A DNA stretch of 64,000 nt from Platynereis dumerilii (taxonomy: Eukaryota > Annelida > Polychaeta > Phyllodocida > Nereididae), in assembly GCA_026936325.1 (NCBI GenBank), contig JAPTHN010000011.1:26328501-26392500 (forward strand), written 5' to 3'. The position numbers and the translations under genes are program-made. Below, in pieces: positions 31,701 to 46,400 of this stretch. The notes under the pieces are model-generated. The model did no database searches. It was not told where the DNA came from and worked only from the letters and a program-made list of their open reading frames with translations. Every line of letters begins with the position of its first letter. The stretch's first letter is position 1.

Positions 31701-34416
31701 AGAATTCAAAAGGATTTTTTTCCCTGGAGGATTTTCAGCTGAAGATGCAGGATTCACTGTAAGATTATAGGTTGCCGTATTTTGGAAATCATTGAAAAAT
31801 TGACATGTCATTGTGCAACTGCATAGTAGCTTATATATCATTACGTTCATATTTTCAGTTTCGCGCTTTGATGGGCAGGACCATCTGCACCTATCAGAGT
31901 GTGAGGATGACAGATAGCAAGCTGCAAAATACTGAATCTGTTGAGAAATGCATCAAGTTGCTGAACTTTCTGAGAATCATAACCCAAGTAATTCTTCCAA
32001 AAGAGTCATTGTGCTGGCTAGTTTTTAATGGTGGGTAATTTGAATATGAATTTATTCAGTTTGTTTTTTTCGAAGAGTAGGCGTACAAAATGTCATGAAG
32101 ACCTAAGTTAACAAAACTGCTTTATTTGTAGGTACCGTGCACATCTACAGTATTTCTCGCCATCTTATGATGCTTGGCCATGCTGCTCGGGTAAGTTCAG
32201 CTGAGCTAAATGTCTAAAATCAAGATTTATATAATAGCCAGGGACCGGGCGAGAGAAAAGGGGGGGGGGGGGGTGGATTTCCCCTCTTGCCCTTGTGCTA
32301 GAGGGGTAAGATGTGCCCTTTTGATCTTAAAAACAAATTGCTTTTGGGCCTTCTTTTTGGCCCTTCATGGCTCATGGCTCAAATCAGTAGGTAATTATTT
32401 ATTTTTTATAAGTTTGGTTGTGATATCAATCTAATTCAACTTGATTCAATTGTGTTATGTTAAACATAAATCAATCAATCAGTCACTGACAAACAATGAA
32501 GAAAGCAGTTGAACCATCATGGATTTACTGAATGTTCCGAATCAAATAAATTGATTGTTTGTTGATCACACCTCAGTTCTTGAAGTAGTTTCTTAAGGTG
32601 GGATCAACAAACTATCAAAATGTGTAATTGGTTTGTTTTGTTGTGAATTGAATAGTTTAACCCTGTAGCTGTGAGAAACAAACAAATTATTTAAAGAAAA
32701 CTGTCTCCACACTTCAAATCAGTCAATGACCTTCAAATTTTGTTCAGAGGCTCACAAGCTGGCAATTTTTTCTAAGCTTGGGCTCTGTTAAGTTGGACCA
32801 CCTCCTCCAGCATGCATTGGAGTCGGCATCTAGCAATCTTGAACAATGGTAAAGGTCCCGGATGTGTCAGGATCCTGACATGATGCTGATTGGTCAATCC
32901 AATCACACGACCCAGTCAGCCAATCAGAAACTGGTGGCCTATAAACACATCCCAAGAAGCAATTCGGCATTTGAGCAATCAGATCGCAAAATGCTGTGCT
33001 AGGGCTCTGTAAGAAAATGAGCCTTTTGAATAGGCCTACACTTAACCATTGTTGCTTGATGTTGCATATTCATAAAAAAATTAATAAATAATAGGACTAT
33101 GTCAATTAATAAAAAAATTGATTAATCTATTGATTATAGGCAAATATCCAGTAATTGATTATGACTAAAAAATAATCGATTATGTGCTGTCTTCATTAAG
33201 ACAATTTTCTCTCAAATCTATCCTGCATAATTTTGATTAATTGCACAATTCATCATGAGATTATGAGAATTACAATTTTGACACATTAGTGATAGTCTTG
33301 CGAGTTATTCAGCATTCAGATTGTGGTATTTTGGTCTAATCATAGTAAAAAAATCATTTTTCATCCAAAATAATGTGATTAAGAATAAACTTGTACTTAA
33401 AAAGTAATCAATTAAAGTATTTATTATTGTGAATAAAAAGTTAATCGATTATATTATGAAATCGCACCGGTTCCTAGCTCCAGTAAAGATATTAATAGTT
33501 TGCAATATAAATTTGGTATTTGTACGTTTCTCTTTACATTTCTTCAGGTGTTGGAGTACTTGTTGTGGGCATGCATGTGCATGGAGTCCTCCCTGCCTTT
33601 GCTGGGTGTGCGATATTTACAATGGAGGACGACACTCTACACTGCTGTCTGCCAAGCGTATTATGACTGCAGGGCTGGCCATCATGCTGAGGTATTATAT
33701 TATTGTTAGTTGTTACTCATTAAACATACAAATTTAAGTGAATAGAGAGAGATTTCAATATGACAGCCTTTCCTTACAGAGGCGGCGGAGCTGGGGGGCA
33801 CTGGGGGCCACTGGGGGCACGTGCACCCCCCCCCACTTTTGGGCCCAAAAATACATTAAATGCCCCTGCCCCCTTTTCTCTTTGAAATTACCATAGACAA
33901 GCTGCCCCGGGTCCCAGTGCCCCCCCCCACTTTTCGAAGCGTTCCGCCACCTCCGTTTCTTTAAATATCTAATTGGTTTTTTTTGTTGTTTTTTTAGTCT
34001 TTTGCACGGAGGGCACTGACCAAAATTAATGAGCTGAGTGAACTGGAGAATATGAGCAATGCGCCAGAAAACTTGGAAACACAGGAGGCCTTTCGTGTTG
34101 CCACCATGAAGGTGAGTTTAAGATGTCTTGGTTGTGTGATAGAAGGATGATATTTTGAAGAAATTATAATAGAAAATAAATTTGGAGCTTTTGTAATTTT
34201 TGATTTCCTGATACCTGGATTTAGTTATAGTAATCATTTGATGCAGAAATTGCCACAGAGTTTTCCCATAGAGTTTTCATTGAAGTTTGAACATTTTATT
34301 TTTTTGTTCCTCAGATGGCCATCATGGTGTATCGCAGGACTGTTTTTGAAACTCGTAGGAAGCCAAAAGGATTTCTTCGTCCAAGGAACAGGGCCAACTT
34401 GAAGGATGCTGCTCAG
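28730..34416 (+). CDS. CFAP54: CFAP54 exons 1-8 (N-terminal conserved region)
   Basis: Exons: 28730-28920, 29050-29155, 31615-31758, 31859-32030, 32132-32190, 33548-33691, 33998-34111, 34315-34416. Exon 1 encodes a variable N-terminus (MAAVLRSVAAAS...). Exons 2-6 carry the family's most conserved N-terminal block (formerly a domain of unknown function). Exon 4 has two possible donors. The one at 32030 (aatg|gtgggt) keeps exon 5 in frame and yields LCWLVFN-GTVHIYS as in vertebrates; the earlier gtaatt at 31988 breaks the frame. Exon 7 gives SFARRALTKINELSELE. Exon 8 gives a basic segment (RRKPKGFLRPRNRANLK). Intron 2 holds a hairpin-rich element (29171-31474), and intron 6 a GC-rich palindromic element (33779-33953). 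Confidence 0.92.
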
Positions 34417-37400
34417 GTAAAGCAAACCTTTAAATTCTTTTATTGACTGATAAACTTTCTAATATATATGTAAGACTCAGAATCGTTAATTATTCATATT
34501 GCCTACTAATGCCTAGTTAATGTATCATTCATTATGTATATTTTTCGTGAATTTCTAATTACCGTTTATCTAAAGGAAGAGGAAGTAAGACATAGATGTA
34601 CTTGGCCACCATGATCACAAAATTTTTGTTCTTGAAATAGTCACTAATATCATCACTATAGTATAGTGTAGTATTCTAGATTCCTGGATTGGTTTGTCTG
34701 GCAGACAGTCATGATTAGGTTGACTTTAGATTCACCTTGTGACAGAATTAGAGCACTGAAAGGTTATTTGTTTTCATACAAAGGGTCACTAGGTAAAAAC
34801 TTGCACCTGACATGTTGATAAAAATGGTCCTGGCCCGGTTTCGAATTCTTGCTGGGTAGCTGGGTCTTTGTTGAAAGGCTGTTTCAATCATAATTCGCCT
34901 CATTGCCGTGTTCTCCTGTCCTATTAGCCTACCAATTGCATAAATACAGGATGTAAACCCCAATCATCCATCCATCTATTTGGCCACTTAAAACTAGCCT
35001 GTTCACCTTATTTCCAGTTTCCCCTCACTTTTAGGGCTCCTATGGTATCTCATTCCACAAGGTTACAAAATTCTGCCTCACTTATATATGTGTTCTTCAT
35101 TCACATATTGATGCATTGATGGATCACCGTACGTCATAGATGTATTTAACTATCATTCTTATCAAAATTTGTGTAAATGCTCCATTGCAACCTGGCTCAA
35201 AGCTTGCAGAATGTCAGGGAAGAAGGTATTTCAGTGCATGTAACATTTCGTCATTGCAGAATTTCTTCTCAAAAGTTATATTAGGCTTGATTTAATTTAT
35301 ATAAAAGCTACAAAAATCTGCCAACATGTGAAATTATTGATTCCAGCCAGCAAGGAAAGCGTCATTTGCTTCGACAGTTATGGTGGCTATGCAGGCACCG
35401 GTGAACTTCTTATCTGTCTTGTGTTCAATAATTACATGTATACAGTTTAAATTGTGCAGAACTTTGATTATATATTTTGGGAACAGTTCCTGTTATTTTG
35501 TGATATGTTTGCTTCTGTTGACTTTGGCAATCTTTGGTCCATTTGATATTGTTGAAAATTGTAAACTGTATATATATATATTTGTGACTGTAAAATTTAT
35601 CCTGACCTTTGGAAGTTCATATTTAAGTCTTATATATATATATCTTCATTAGCGTACTCTGGGTACAATGAATGTAGTTTTCTTCCCACAAAGTTCCATT
35701 TTATCTCACCAAGGAGCTTTTGCCCATCTCTCATGGGCTTCTTCAATTTACTGATTTAGTAAGAGAGATGGTTGAAAGCTCCTTGGTGAGTCAAAAAATA
35801 TACCTTTGTGTGATGATGGACTCTAAATAAGATATGCGCAATTTTACGTTATCTTTTTGGCAATACAAATTATTGACTGCAACTAGTTTATTACTGCCCA
35901 AATAATCATCTGAAACTATGGTGCACGGAAAACTTCTTGATTTCTCCAGGCCTTCACCTCATGGCTCTGCTCTCCTGTATCTAAATGACATAAAGTAGTT
36001 TACCTTATTAATATAGGCCTAAATGGAGATTTGTTGCAGGTGACCAGGCTACTAAAAAATTCTATCACTCTTATTACATTTAAAATTTTAAGGTCTATAA
36101 TTATTATAAGTGCTCAATGTTATCGTAGTGTTTTTAAACAGGGCTAGAAAAAATGGGAAATTCTGAACAATGACTTGCCCAAATTTCATACTATTTCCAG
36201 CCAAACAAATACAATGTAGGTATATTATGTGCTTGTTTTAGTCATATTTCACCGACTCATGGAAAAAGTTTTGATGAAAGATTGTGTCCAGTCTGTGATG
36301 TGCATACTCTGCACCTGGTCTTCTCTTGAAATTTCTTATTAGGGTTTCCAATTGATTGGTAAAAATTGTCAATATGTATTATTTCATACATAATATATCA
36401 TCATTTTCAGCCAGAGAACCTCTCCATTGCTGACAAAACTGCAAACATTATGCAGAATAAGGTTGTCCTCTTGTTTTAGTTATTTCTCCAGTGCAGTGTT
36501 TTGCATTTTGCTGTTGAGGAAAACAAAAGGGTGTATCACTACAAAAGGCGCTTGGTGCATTTAGGGGTGCTCCATGCAGTCAGTTTCGCACTTCGCGAAA
36601 AAATTGGCACAGTCAGGCAACTTCTTTTAAGTAATATCAGAATTTCTGGAATCCTTGCTGTAGCTGCATTAGAAAGATAAGAAAAGAAAAATGTGGGAAA
36701 TTAAAAATTGTTTCCCTTATAACTCTTTGTAAGTTTGACTCATTTCTCTTAACTCAAGCCGTAGCCATAATTCTTTGGTTTGTCATATAATACAGCATCT
36801 TTTTAAAGAAAATTATGTGAATTATATCAAAATTTTGTTGAGAGGGGTTGGCCCGGGGCAGAGAGCCTAAGATGAAATTATTCTGTCCTCAGCCGCAAGT
36901 GCATACACCCTTTCAGTTGTTTTGCTTTGGATCGAGTTGATGTTAATGTGTGAAAGTTGTTTGCCAATTTGCTTTGACAGTTCAATCTGGTTCTGGTTAG
37001 AAAAATTTCTCTCTGATCTTTGTATATCATAAATCCCACAATATCTGAGACATTTTATTAAATTTGTATGTCTTCTTGTTTTTACAAAGAAACGTGAAAA
37101 AAGTAGAGCAAAATCTGTAAGTTACTTTTCCTCCAAGGTTTTACGATTTCCCCGTTGCTGAAAAAGTGTTTCTTTCTTTAGTGTTTCCTTTATTTTCAAT
37201 GGTTCGTTATTTGAGCATTGCGTTTTTCATTGCGCAATTTTGTTTTTCATTACTTTTAATTTTTCAACTTACTTTGATATACCATGCTATATTTGTGATT
37301 TGCTAGATTTGACTCTCAAAACGGAGGTAATAAACCGAGGGCTATCTAGAGTAGCCTCTGTCTTCCATTTGCTTTGTGATCCTGCATATCAAGTAGAAAT

Positions 37401-40400
37401 TTTTCCCTACTGAATTTGAATTGTATGACATTCAGGCATTGGCTCATTTTGCTCCCTTTTCCTTGTCCTTCTGGAGTTCCTGAATAATTAGTTTATGCTG
37501 GGGCAGTCTTCTGCTGGCTTTGCATAAATTATTATCAAACAAATTACTTTCGCAGAAGATTTCTTTTGTGTTCATTTCGCAAATTTATGCTTTAAGACTC
37601 TATTTTATTAGTAAGGTTTCCTTAAAAAATTTTATATTAAAATTTCCTTCATTGAAAATTTTTTTAGTCCAAATCTATTATAAGCTCTCTTGGTCTATGC
37701 AATTCTGATTTGAATTCGACATTTACACTTATGAATTTTACCAATTTGCTGATTCTTATAATAGTAAGTTTTGGGGATTGATTGTAACCATTTCGTTTTA
37801 AATGCTCCTTGAGTGAGCAATAAAACTGAATTTGATACAAAATAAGATTTATCAGTTTTCGATGACTGCAGCAGTGTAGCCTTGTACAAAGTTTATTTTC
37901 ATCAATTCTGAACTTCTAATCATTACTACGTAATAGCAAATGTTAAGACTTCAGCCGGTGTACATTTAAAATTCTCTTCAAAATTGCAGCAAATGTGGCC
38001 TCGTACCCCTACAGAAAAACTCCTTTCTGAGATGTTTGAACATGTTGAAGGAAGTGCGGCTCAGATGCTTTGCCTGGTGGAGACTTTGTCAGACAGTGGA
38101 CGGCGCACTCTGCTCAGCTCCCTCCCTGCCCCAGAAAATGAAGTGGAGATATTGGATGTGTATGCTGAACTCTTCATGGCCGCCCAGGGGATAATTGCAG
38201 GTACTAATCTCATTCGTCATTATTTCGATGTGATGAAAACAAAATCAGATTTATGTTAAGGCCACACATAATTGATTCTTAGCTTCGCGGACCCGCCGAC
38301 ACAATAGATTTCCTGCCGATAGAAAAAAAAAATTGAAAAAAAAAAAATTTTGTTTTTTGACATTATAAAAAAAATTTTTCACCTTTTTTTTTTTTTGTCC
38401 TACCGACCGACCCTAGAAAAAGTGCCTTGAGAGGATCCGAGAAGCTAAAGATCAATTATGTGTGGCCTAAGTGTTGATACTCAGTCCTCAATTGGCTTCA
38501 CTGAGGTCGATGTTTTGTATATCCTGAAATATGTTTCATTCACAAGAAAAATTCCTTTTTCTGTCATTTAGGCCTTTCTCTTGAAAAATTGATGGGTTAA
38601 TTACCAGGCAAGAGCCTGAGTGTCAAATATTTGCCGAAGGAGGGACCGGCCTGTAGTTCAGTTTTCTGTTTCACTGAGAATGAAAATACTACATATCGGT
38701 ATATTTACAGCGTATCTGTGATAAATGTCTAGTCACCAGTTCAGGCTGAACATGAGAAAATTGTAAAGATTTTCCATTGAAGAGAAAATAATGATGTTTT
38801 AATTTTTCAGGCATAGAAGGTGTCCAAGGCAGTGGACCTGCTAAGTCTTCAGAATTCAAAACAAGTGGTCTTGGAGGAGTGGTCAGGGGCAAGTCACTCA
38901 TTGAACTTGCTCGCAAAGGTTGGTTTGCTCAGTTTGGTGGCGTGATTAATCCTCATCTTCAGAAAAAAAAAGATAAATTTATATTGATTTCTGTGGACAC
39001 TGGAGGTGTATAAAAAGATAACTTTTGCTTCTATTTGCAGGAGAAGATGGAGTTCCCTTGTTAGCCCTCGTTAAGCTTGTTAAATTGGCGTACTGCTATG
39101 AGCAATGGGAGACATTTGACAGCATGATAAATGTTGTCATAAATGCCCTGAAGGTTAGCCATAGTCTGAATAACTTTTCCTGATTCCTTCTTATTGTAAT
39201 GTGTGATTACGTTTGTGTAAAATTTAAACAAAAATTTTATCCTTTAATATTTCTGAATTCAGGAAGTGAATGATCCAAAGAATGGCCCTGATGAAAAAGC
39301 TTTAGAAATTCTGAAAGCTTACGACAGAGTGACGCCAAGGAACCGCCAAAGAAAATTACTGGCTAATGAGGAAGATGCTGAGAGTCAAGATGGAGGTCTC
39401 CCCCTGCCTCCCAGTCACAGTATGCAAATCTTATTTTCTAAGAATAAACAATTATTGTTATTCAAGTAAAGTTGGGATTAGTGGAGCAGTACAGTATTTT
39501 GATTTAAGCTGAATTTCTGAAACTGTGTGCCTCGAAATGGGTTGTTTGTAATTTAGCTTATGATTAATTGAAATGGTGTGTCATTCTCAGACTGTTAAGA
39601 AGATGTTACAGACGTTTGATTTATCTAGTTTTTTCTTTTTCCAGATAAAGATGGGGCAACATCCCAAGATGAAGTCATAAAACTTGCGGAAATACTGCTG
39701 TCAGTGGTGACTGGTCCCTACAGTGTGAGTTCTTTGATAAGTTCATTGGAATTGATGTTGGATTACTGAATTTGCCTGTTAGATATAACAACCAGAATTA
39801 TCAGAGCTGTGTCTTGTAAATGATGATTAAACATTCTCACTTTGACCGTAGCAGCCATCCACCATTTGAACAGTCACGTTTGCTTGGATATCATTCCATC
39901 ATCTAAATAAGATTTTAAAAATTGTAACTTCACAAGGATTGTGAAGGTTCACCGTCATGGTTGTGACATCTCAGGTGTCCATGACAGCTTGCCAGGACAT
40001 CTGTGGCTGGACTCAATCTCAAAAATGTACATAATGTATTTTGTTTTCAGCAAGAGGAGATGGACATGGACATGATAGTGGACGCCTGCCTAGCTTTGTG
40101 GACCAAATGCAAGCAGGTCTTCCAAAAGTTCCAAACTGGTTCTACTGAAAATCCTAAATATCTTCAGAAAATGGAGAATCCCAGCAAGGTACATGTCCTT
40201 TAGCATTATTCCCCATAAGATTGTTTAAAATTCATTAAGGTGTACGATCTCTGGAGGTTTGGATCACTATTTTGCCTCAATGAATTGGTATAATCTATGG
40301 AATACAAAGCTGGCATGCGACATTGTATTATCACTATTATGACTGTCAAATTTAATAATAAAAGAACAAAATATTTATATGGTAGGCCTAGTGGTTTCAA

Positions 40401-43400
40401 TCAAACTGCATGCTCCTCTTTTTTCAGTGGGTCTACATTCTCGATATCGTGCACCAAGTCATGGGTTGGTGTGGGCTCAGTGCAGTTGATCCAGCTCTGA
40501 CTGCAGAAGTTGCCTTACGACTGGGATTGGCTTTTGAGGCCAGTGCTGCTCTTGATACAAGCAACAATAAATTCACTGGTATGTATTTTAGGTCTTTATT
40601 GTTTTGTCGTAAGTTGAGGTTCACCCTTTAGAAGAGGTCTCTGATCTACCTTTAGATAAGATGACCAATTTTACCTCACAAACTATTTTTGGTTCTCTGA
40701 GGTCTAGAAGATGCATGTTGCGTGTACACAGGTTTCAGTGCAATTTGCGTACATGTATTCCAACTGACCAAATATTAAAAGTGAATTCTGACTCTGATTC
40801 CTTCATCCCAAAATAATCTCAACAAACAGCAATTAAATTTGAGAGAAAAGCAAGACTCTTTGACTCTTAGTTATTGATATGTTATGTTTTAGATTGTACC
40901 TTTTTTTTTCAGGCAACAAGAGCAGAACTGACTTTGAAGATGACCAGTCATTGGGATCTGCAAATTTAAAGGGTAACAATTTTATGCTTTGCTTCCCTAC
41001 ATAACATAGTCCATGAGTTTCTTTCTATTTCTTCAATGCAGTGCACTGATCAAGCATCATTAATCCAAGAACTGATAGAACTCTTGACTCTCTACTGCTG
41101 TCTTTTTAATGTCTTGTCATATTTTCATCTTATCTACTCCCAGATAATCCAGACCTAGTGGAGAGTGTCTCTTCCTTGCAATCCCATTCCTACTTGAGCC
41201 GTGGAGCGAAGCAGCAACTTCTTCAAGCGAGGGACATCTTGGAACTTGGCTTGAGGAACGTTTCTTTTGCCAGACAGACTGTGGCTGTGTCCGATAGCAA
41301 GTCTGTGGCTGATGTAGTCTGGGTCAAAGTAAGTTTAATAATATTTTTTGTATCAAATATTAAAATCAGGTAAAAAAATTGCATGTTTGATGTCAAGAAA
41401 ATTGCCCATTTTCAAGTTTTGACTTCATTGTAGCGGAAAATTTGGAAAATTGTATATATAATTTCATATAAAAATATTTATTCATATTTTGATAAGAAAG
41501 TTTTCATGTTTAAAAGTGAAGTGATAAACTCTTTTGTCTTGCCTGCTAAATTTTACTGGAATTTTCTGTTTTCAGGAACTAAATACAGAGTCATTCAAGC
41601 CATTGAGTGAAAATGACACTGAGAAAAAAAATAAAGTAGAGGAAGTTGGTAAAGATGCCGCAACTTCCCAGAATGAAGCGACAGCCGTCTGGAGTATGGT
41701 TGAAGATCTTCATCTGGAACTGATATTCATCTACCATCGAGTCTGTCTCAAGTTAACAGCTTTCAAGCCTGGTGAGTAGATGATTCTGTATGATTATAAT
41801 TATAGTCCCTCAGCAATGCTGGCATCTTGTATATATCAGTCTGGCAAATGGGTTTTTCAGAATGCACAGTTGCACATAATTCAGCAATATTGTAATATTT
41901 AACTATCAATATAAATTGATTTAAAAATCTATTCTAATTTCAGAAGCCAAAAGCAAAGCTCATAAACCATTTAAAAGGAGAACTTGCTCTCTTATGGAAT
42001 ATGTAAGTTTCAAAGTATACTTCTTATTTATTAATAGAAAATGTCATGCACTCAAGTATTGTAGTTTTAAGTGGTAATATTCTTATACAAAATATACATG
42101 ACTAACCTTCATATATCTTTATCAGTTGAAACGCTTCATACTGAAGGAGGAAATGGTAAAATGTTATTTATTTATAAATGCATGTGTAACAAGAAGCTTA
42201 AATGTGCGGTCTCTGTATATTTATGGTGAATGATGTATCATCTCGCATGTCTCTTTGAATCTTTTGTCTTGTGCTGCGATGTTAAAAGCAATAATGCATG
42301 ACACTTTGTAGAAGAAAGTGAGATGTCACTAAATGTCTCTGCTTCTGCCTTGTACTCTACAGTGTTCATTTTGACATTTTTGTGACTTGTTACAGTAAAC
42401 GAAAAAACGCGTTCTTACAGACAAGCCGTTGATGGCCATCAATGACCTCATAACATGCCTTATCGAACACATTGAAATAAACTGTCAAACTGTCATTGAG
42501 CAACTTAATTGTGACCTCATTGATACTCGGTTGGTCACCCGTTTAGATAGCATTGGAAGTATGGGCTATGACTTCATAAATTTCTTTTGACGCACAGAGA
42601 ATAACATGGCATGGATAGGGCTATGACCTCACAAGAAGCATTATGGTGCTCTTTCGTCTACTGTATGTCCTTTGCGTAAAATGTTCTACTGAAATTGTGC
42701 TTTTCATTGTGCTTTATGGAATGAGATGAATTATATTTTGTCTCTTTTATTGATATCGTAATTCTCTTTCAGGCCAGCAGCTCAGACATTGCTCATGCCT
42801 ACATTGAAACATATGAAGAACTTGTTGGCAACTGCAACAAAAACAGTTTGTCCAAGGCATTATTATGCATGCAACAAGCATTGGCTTTGTCCAAAAACGG
42901 AAATCTCACCAAAGAGCAGAAGGCTTTGTTGCAGGTCAGCTTACTTGGTCTATTAAAATAATTTTGTGTATACTATAGAGAGGTTTTAAATTATTTGTAA
43001 AGAATTGTGAATTTGATGTAGTTTTCGTAGGTTTCTTGAAAATCAGTTTTGAAGGCTAGATTAATAGGATTTACAAAATTCAAAAAGTCCAATACTTTGC
43101 AACAGTCAAGTAAAGACAGTTGGTAACCTCAATGCTTTGAGTGATATTTTATAAGTCATTGAATGAGTGATAGTACTCGCCTGTGTTGTCAAATGTCTCT
43201 GTGACAAGGTGACAATTCTTTCAATTTAGAAGATAGTGATGTCAAAAAGCCAATGATAGTCACTTTATATATCTTCAGCTGTAAGTAAAAGATCCAAAGA
43301 ATTCTCAAATTGTTTTTGCCGTATCCATGATTTAATTATGCTGACAAATGTTGCCAGTTAGCTGAAGAGGTCTGTGTGATGCAGACGGAAGCTCCTAGTG

Positions 43401-46400
43401 CTCCAACTCTGAATAGTTAACTTTCACTTACATTCATTCAATTAGTTTCAAAACTGTCTGACTGTGATATGTTGAATTTACAGGAAGCCAAAGATCTGAT
43501 CAAGAAGACAATGACTGAAGAGAAGAAGCTGTACATGGAAAACAATGGACCTGAGAGGGAGTTTGTGGTCTCAGGCAAGGTGCCCCCTGCTCCAGTTCTG
43601 CTGAGTCGCACTGACACGACTGCAGTGTTTAGACCTGCTGCATTTGAGCCTGCATCTACTGATAAGGTAACTTTGAATGAGTTACTCATGTTATGTATTC
43701 ATGTTGATTGAGATGGAGCTAACCCCATATTTCTTGTGTGATACCAGATAACTGCTACTTATTATCTAGACCTTTACGAAAGTTCTACCTGCGCAAGTTT
43801 CACTAGTAGTATAGGAAACAAACCAAGAATAGTCTGTTGTGGAAATCACTTCATATGATCATACGATCACATTTAACACAATAAGAAAGAGCACAATGTA
43901 TAATAATTAGGAGACTGTCACAGTGGATCTCTTTATATTTTAAGATAGCTCCAGGAAAATGTGAGGTACTTGCCTGTACTGGAGTAAATTTTACAGAATC
44001 ATCACAATGGCAGATTTTGTGTGGTTGCCAATGATGCATTACATTTACTGGTTGGGTATTTCTGATTCAAGGTGGCGTGGTACCGAATCTTTGCGAGACC
44101 TGCAACTGGAAGTAATGTGAAGGTTCGCCTCAACGATTACTTTCTGCCTGGAACTGGTGAAGAGGTTTGTTGTCATATTTGATTAATAATCTTGTGATTG
44201 GTTACCGTGAGCATAACACAAGCAACACCAATAATAACCATTTTTCCAAAAATGTGTAAAAAAGGAATTATTAAAAACGGTGGCATTATGAAAATATGAA
44301 AATCAATAAAATAAACATGGCTTCTATTTAAAAATTTTCTGTTTGTCTTGCAGGTCCCTGCTATGGATGCTACCCTGAGAGTGACTGGATTGACACCCAG
44401 TGAAAGATACATTTACGCTGTGGCTGCTTACACTGCCGAGGGCAAGCTGATAGGAGACAGCATTGGAGAAAGTACTAAACCAGTCCTAGCTACTCATCAG
44501 CTGTCTGTGCTTCTCTCCTGGGCTTTCTTGTGTCAGGTACGGTACTGTTTATAGGATTTCACGAGATATTGTCACAAAATATTGTTTCAGGGTTCCAACA
44601 GTCCTTCAAAATTCTTAAAAATCCAAAGTTTCATTCATGAATGTCAACTGCGCGACCAATGTTCTCAAAACAAACAGCCTTGTTCATGTGTGAGAAAATT
44701 GTTTCAGAAATTCATCGGAAAGTCCTTTAAAGTTGATGATTTTTATCGTGAAAAAACCTGGAAAGGTCCATGAATTTTGTTCTCAAATTTGAGTGGGCAT
44801 TGCTGCTGAGAGGGACATAGGAAAATAATTATGCACTATGGCATTGTATTACAGGTTGGCTATCAAGTTGGTGACTATGCTGCAGCAAAGGAAGCCAGTC
44901 AATTTCTATGGTCTCATTTTGTGGCTAAACCTCCACCAAGCCAAGAGGAAACTTACATCTCGGGAGAACCTGCTGACTTCAAATTGACACTGCACAGGTA
45001 ATATTCGGTCTTTTCTTAGATACTCTAGCCTAATTAGTCTTTTGGCTGCCCTTTCTGAAAATGTATGACCTAACTTGTACATCTTTGTGGCTGAGACATC
45101 GTTGGTTAATAGGTGTAAGGCCCTGGATTCTCAAGGAATACATTTTAAAGGCCGTCACTAAAGAAAATGGATGTCTTAACTCATAACTCATAACTTAATT
45201 TCATGTGTATTTATCCTTCAGATTGAACTCACGAGTGGTGGTCCTTGCCTCCCCAGTGTTGTTGCGGATGTTCCTGAACAGCATCTTCATCCGCGTGGAC
45301 ATCCATGTCCGAGAAGGGGCCCTCTTCTGTGACAGAATTTGTGATAATGGCCCCTTCTTCAAAGGACAGGTAAGATATCATTTCTTCTATGGTTCAAATG
45401 ATAAGTACTTGTGTTAAGCCTTTGCCCAATGCTACAGGTCTCTGTCATGTTAAAAAATCACTTTTATTAGATATGGTATATCTTTTCAACTTTGTTCTCC
45501 GCGAATCGTGTTCTTCTCATGATGACATTATTGACCTTTCTTTACTATAAAGACACATTGTCCCAATTTTTTTAGCTGTGAAAATCTGTGGATATAATAT
45601 TTCCAGATTGGAAGACTGACCCAGTGCGAGTACATGCTCGTTGCCCTCGAACTAGCAGGGTGGCTCAATGAATCCAACTTGGCTCTTCAAGCGGTTGTCC
45701 AGTGCTATGGTCTCCTCGCTCCTCTCATTTACTTCCAGATTCCTGCTACTCCTGTTGTCCAGGTAAAAATTAACATGCAAAAATTTAGCTGTAAATAGAT
45801 TTTGAGTTCGTCATTTGCCTACCAGTCTGGGAGTGGGTGATGATTATATTTACATTTGCGTACTTGATAGTTTATGAGAATTGGCCCTCCTTATTACTGT
45901 TAATAAGTTGCAGCAAATAATTTTAATAGTCTTCGCTTTCTGTATGAATGATTGATTTAGGTCCTGGAGAGATGTCAAGCCATTCTTCAAGACATTCCCT
46001 CCAACATGCGGACCAAGAAACCGGCCAACATTAGCGATTCACTACACCACATGATTGCCTGTCTCACCCATTCTCTGGCCAAGGTAAGTACTAAAGTAGA
46101 TTACCTAATATGCCTGATGTATAGTATATGACTACATCCCTTGTTATCTTTCACTTGATCAGATTTTCTGGTAAGAAAGAGCTCATGAAAGTGCATGATA
46201 ATGTCTATGAAAATCTGTGCTATGTCCCAGCGATATCCTGGTGTTAATTGCCATGTCTTGTCATTCTTTCTTCCTTTTGTTGTTTGTGAAAATAAATTCT
46301 GATTATGTCTTAATTTTATCAAGGTCTTGAGAACATGGAAGCAAAGAGCTTTAGCCAACAACATCAATGATGCGGGGAGGAAGATGCTGGCTGCTGAGAC

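Noticed and set aside
31988-31993. Donor gtaatt for CFAP54 exon 4
   Set aside because: Using it shifts exon 5 out of frame and loses the conserved CWLVFNG sequence; the donor after 32030 fits phase and family.
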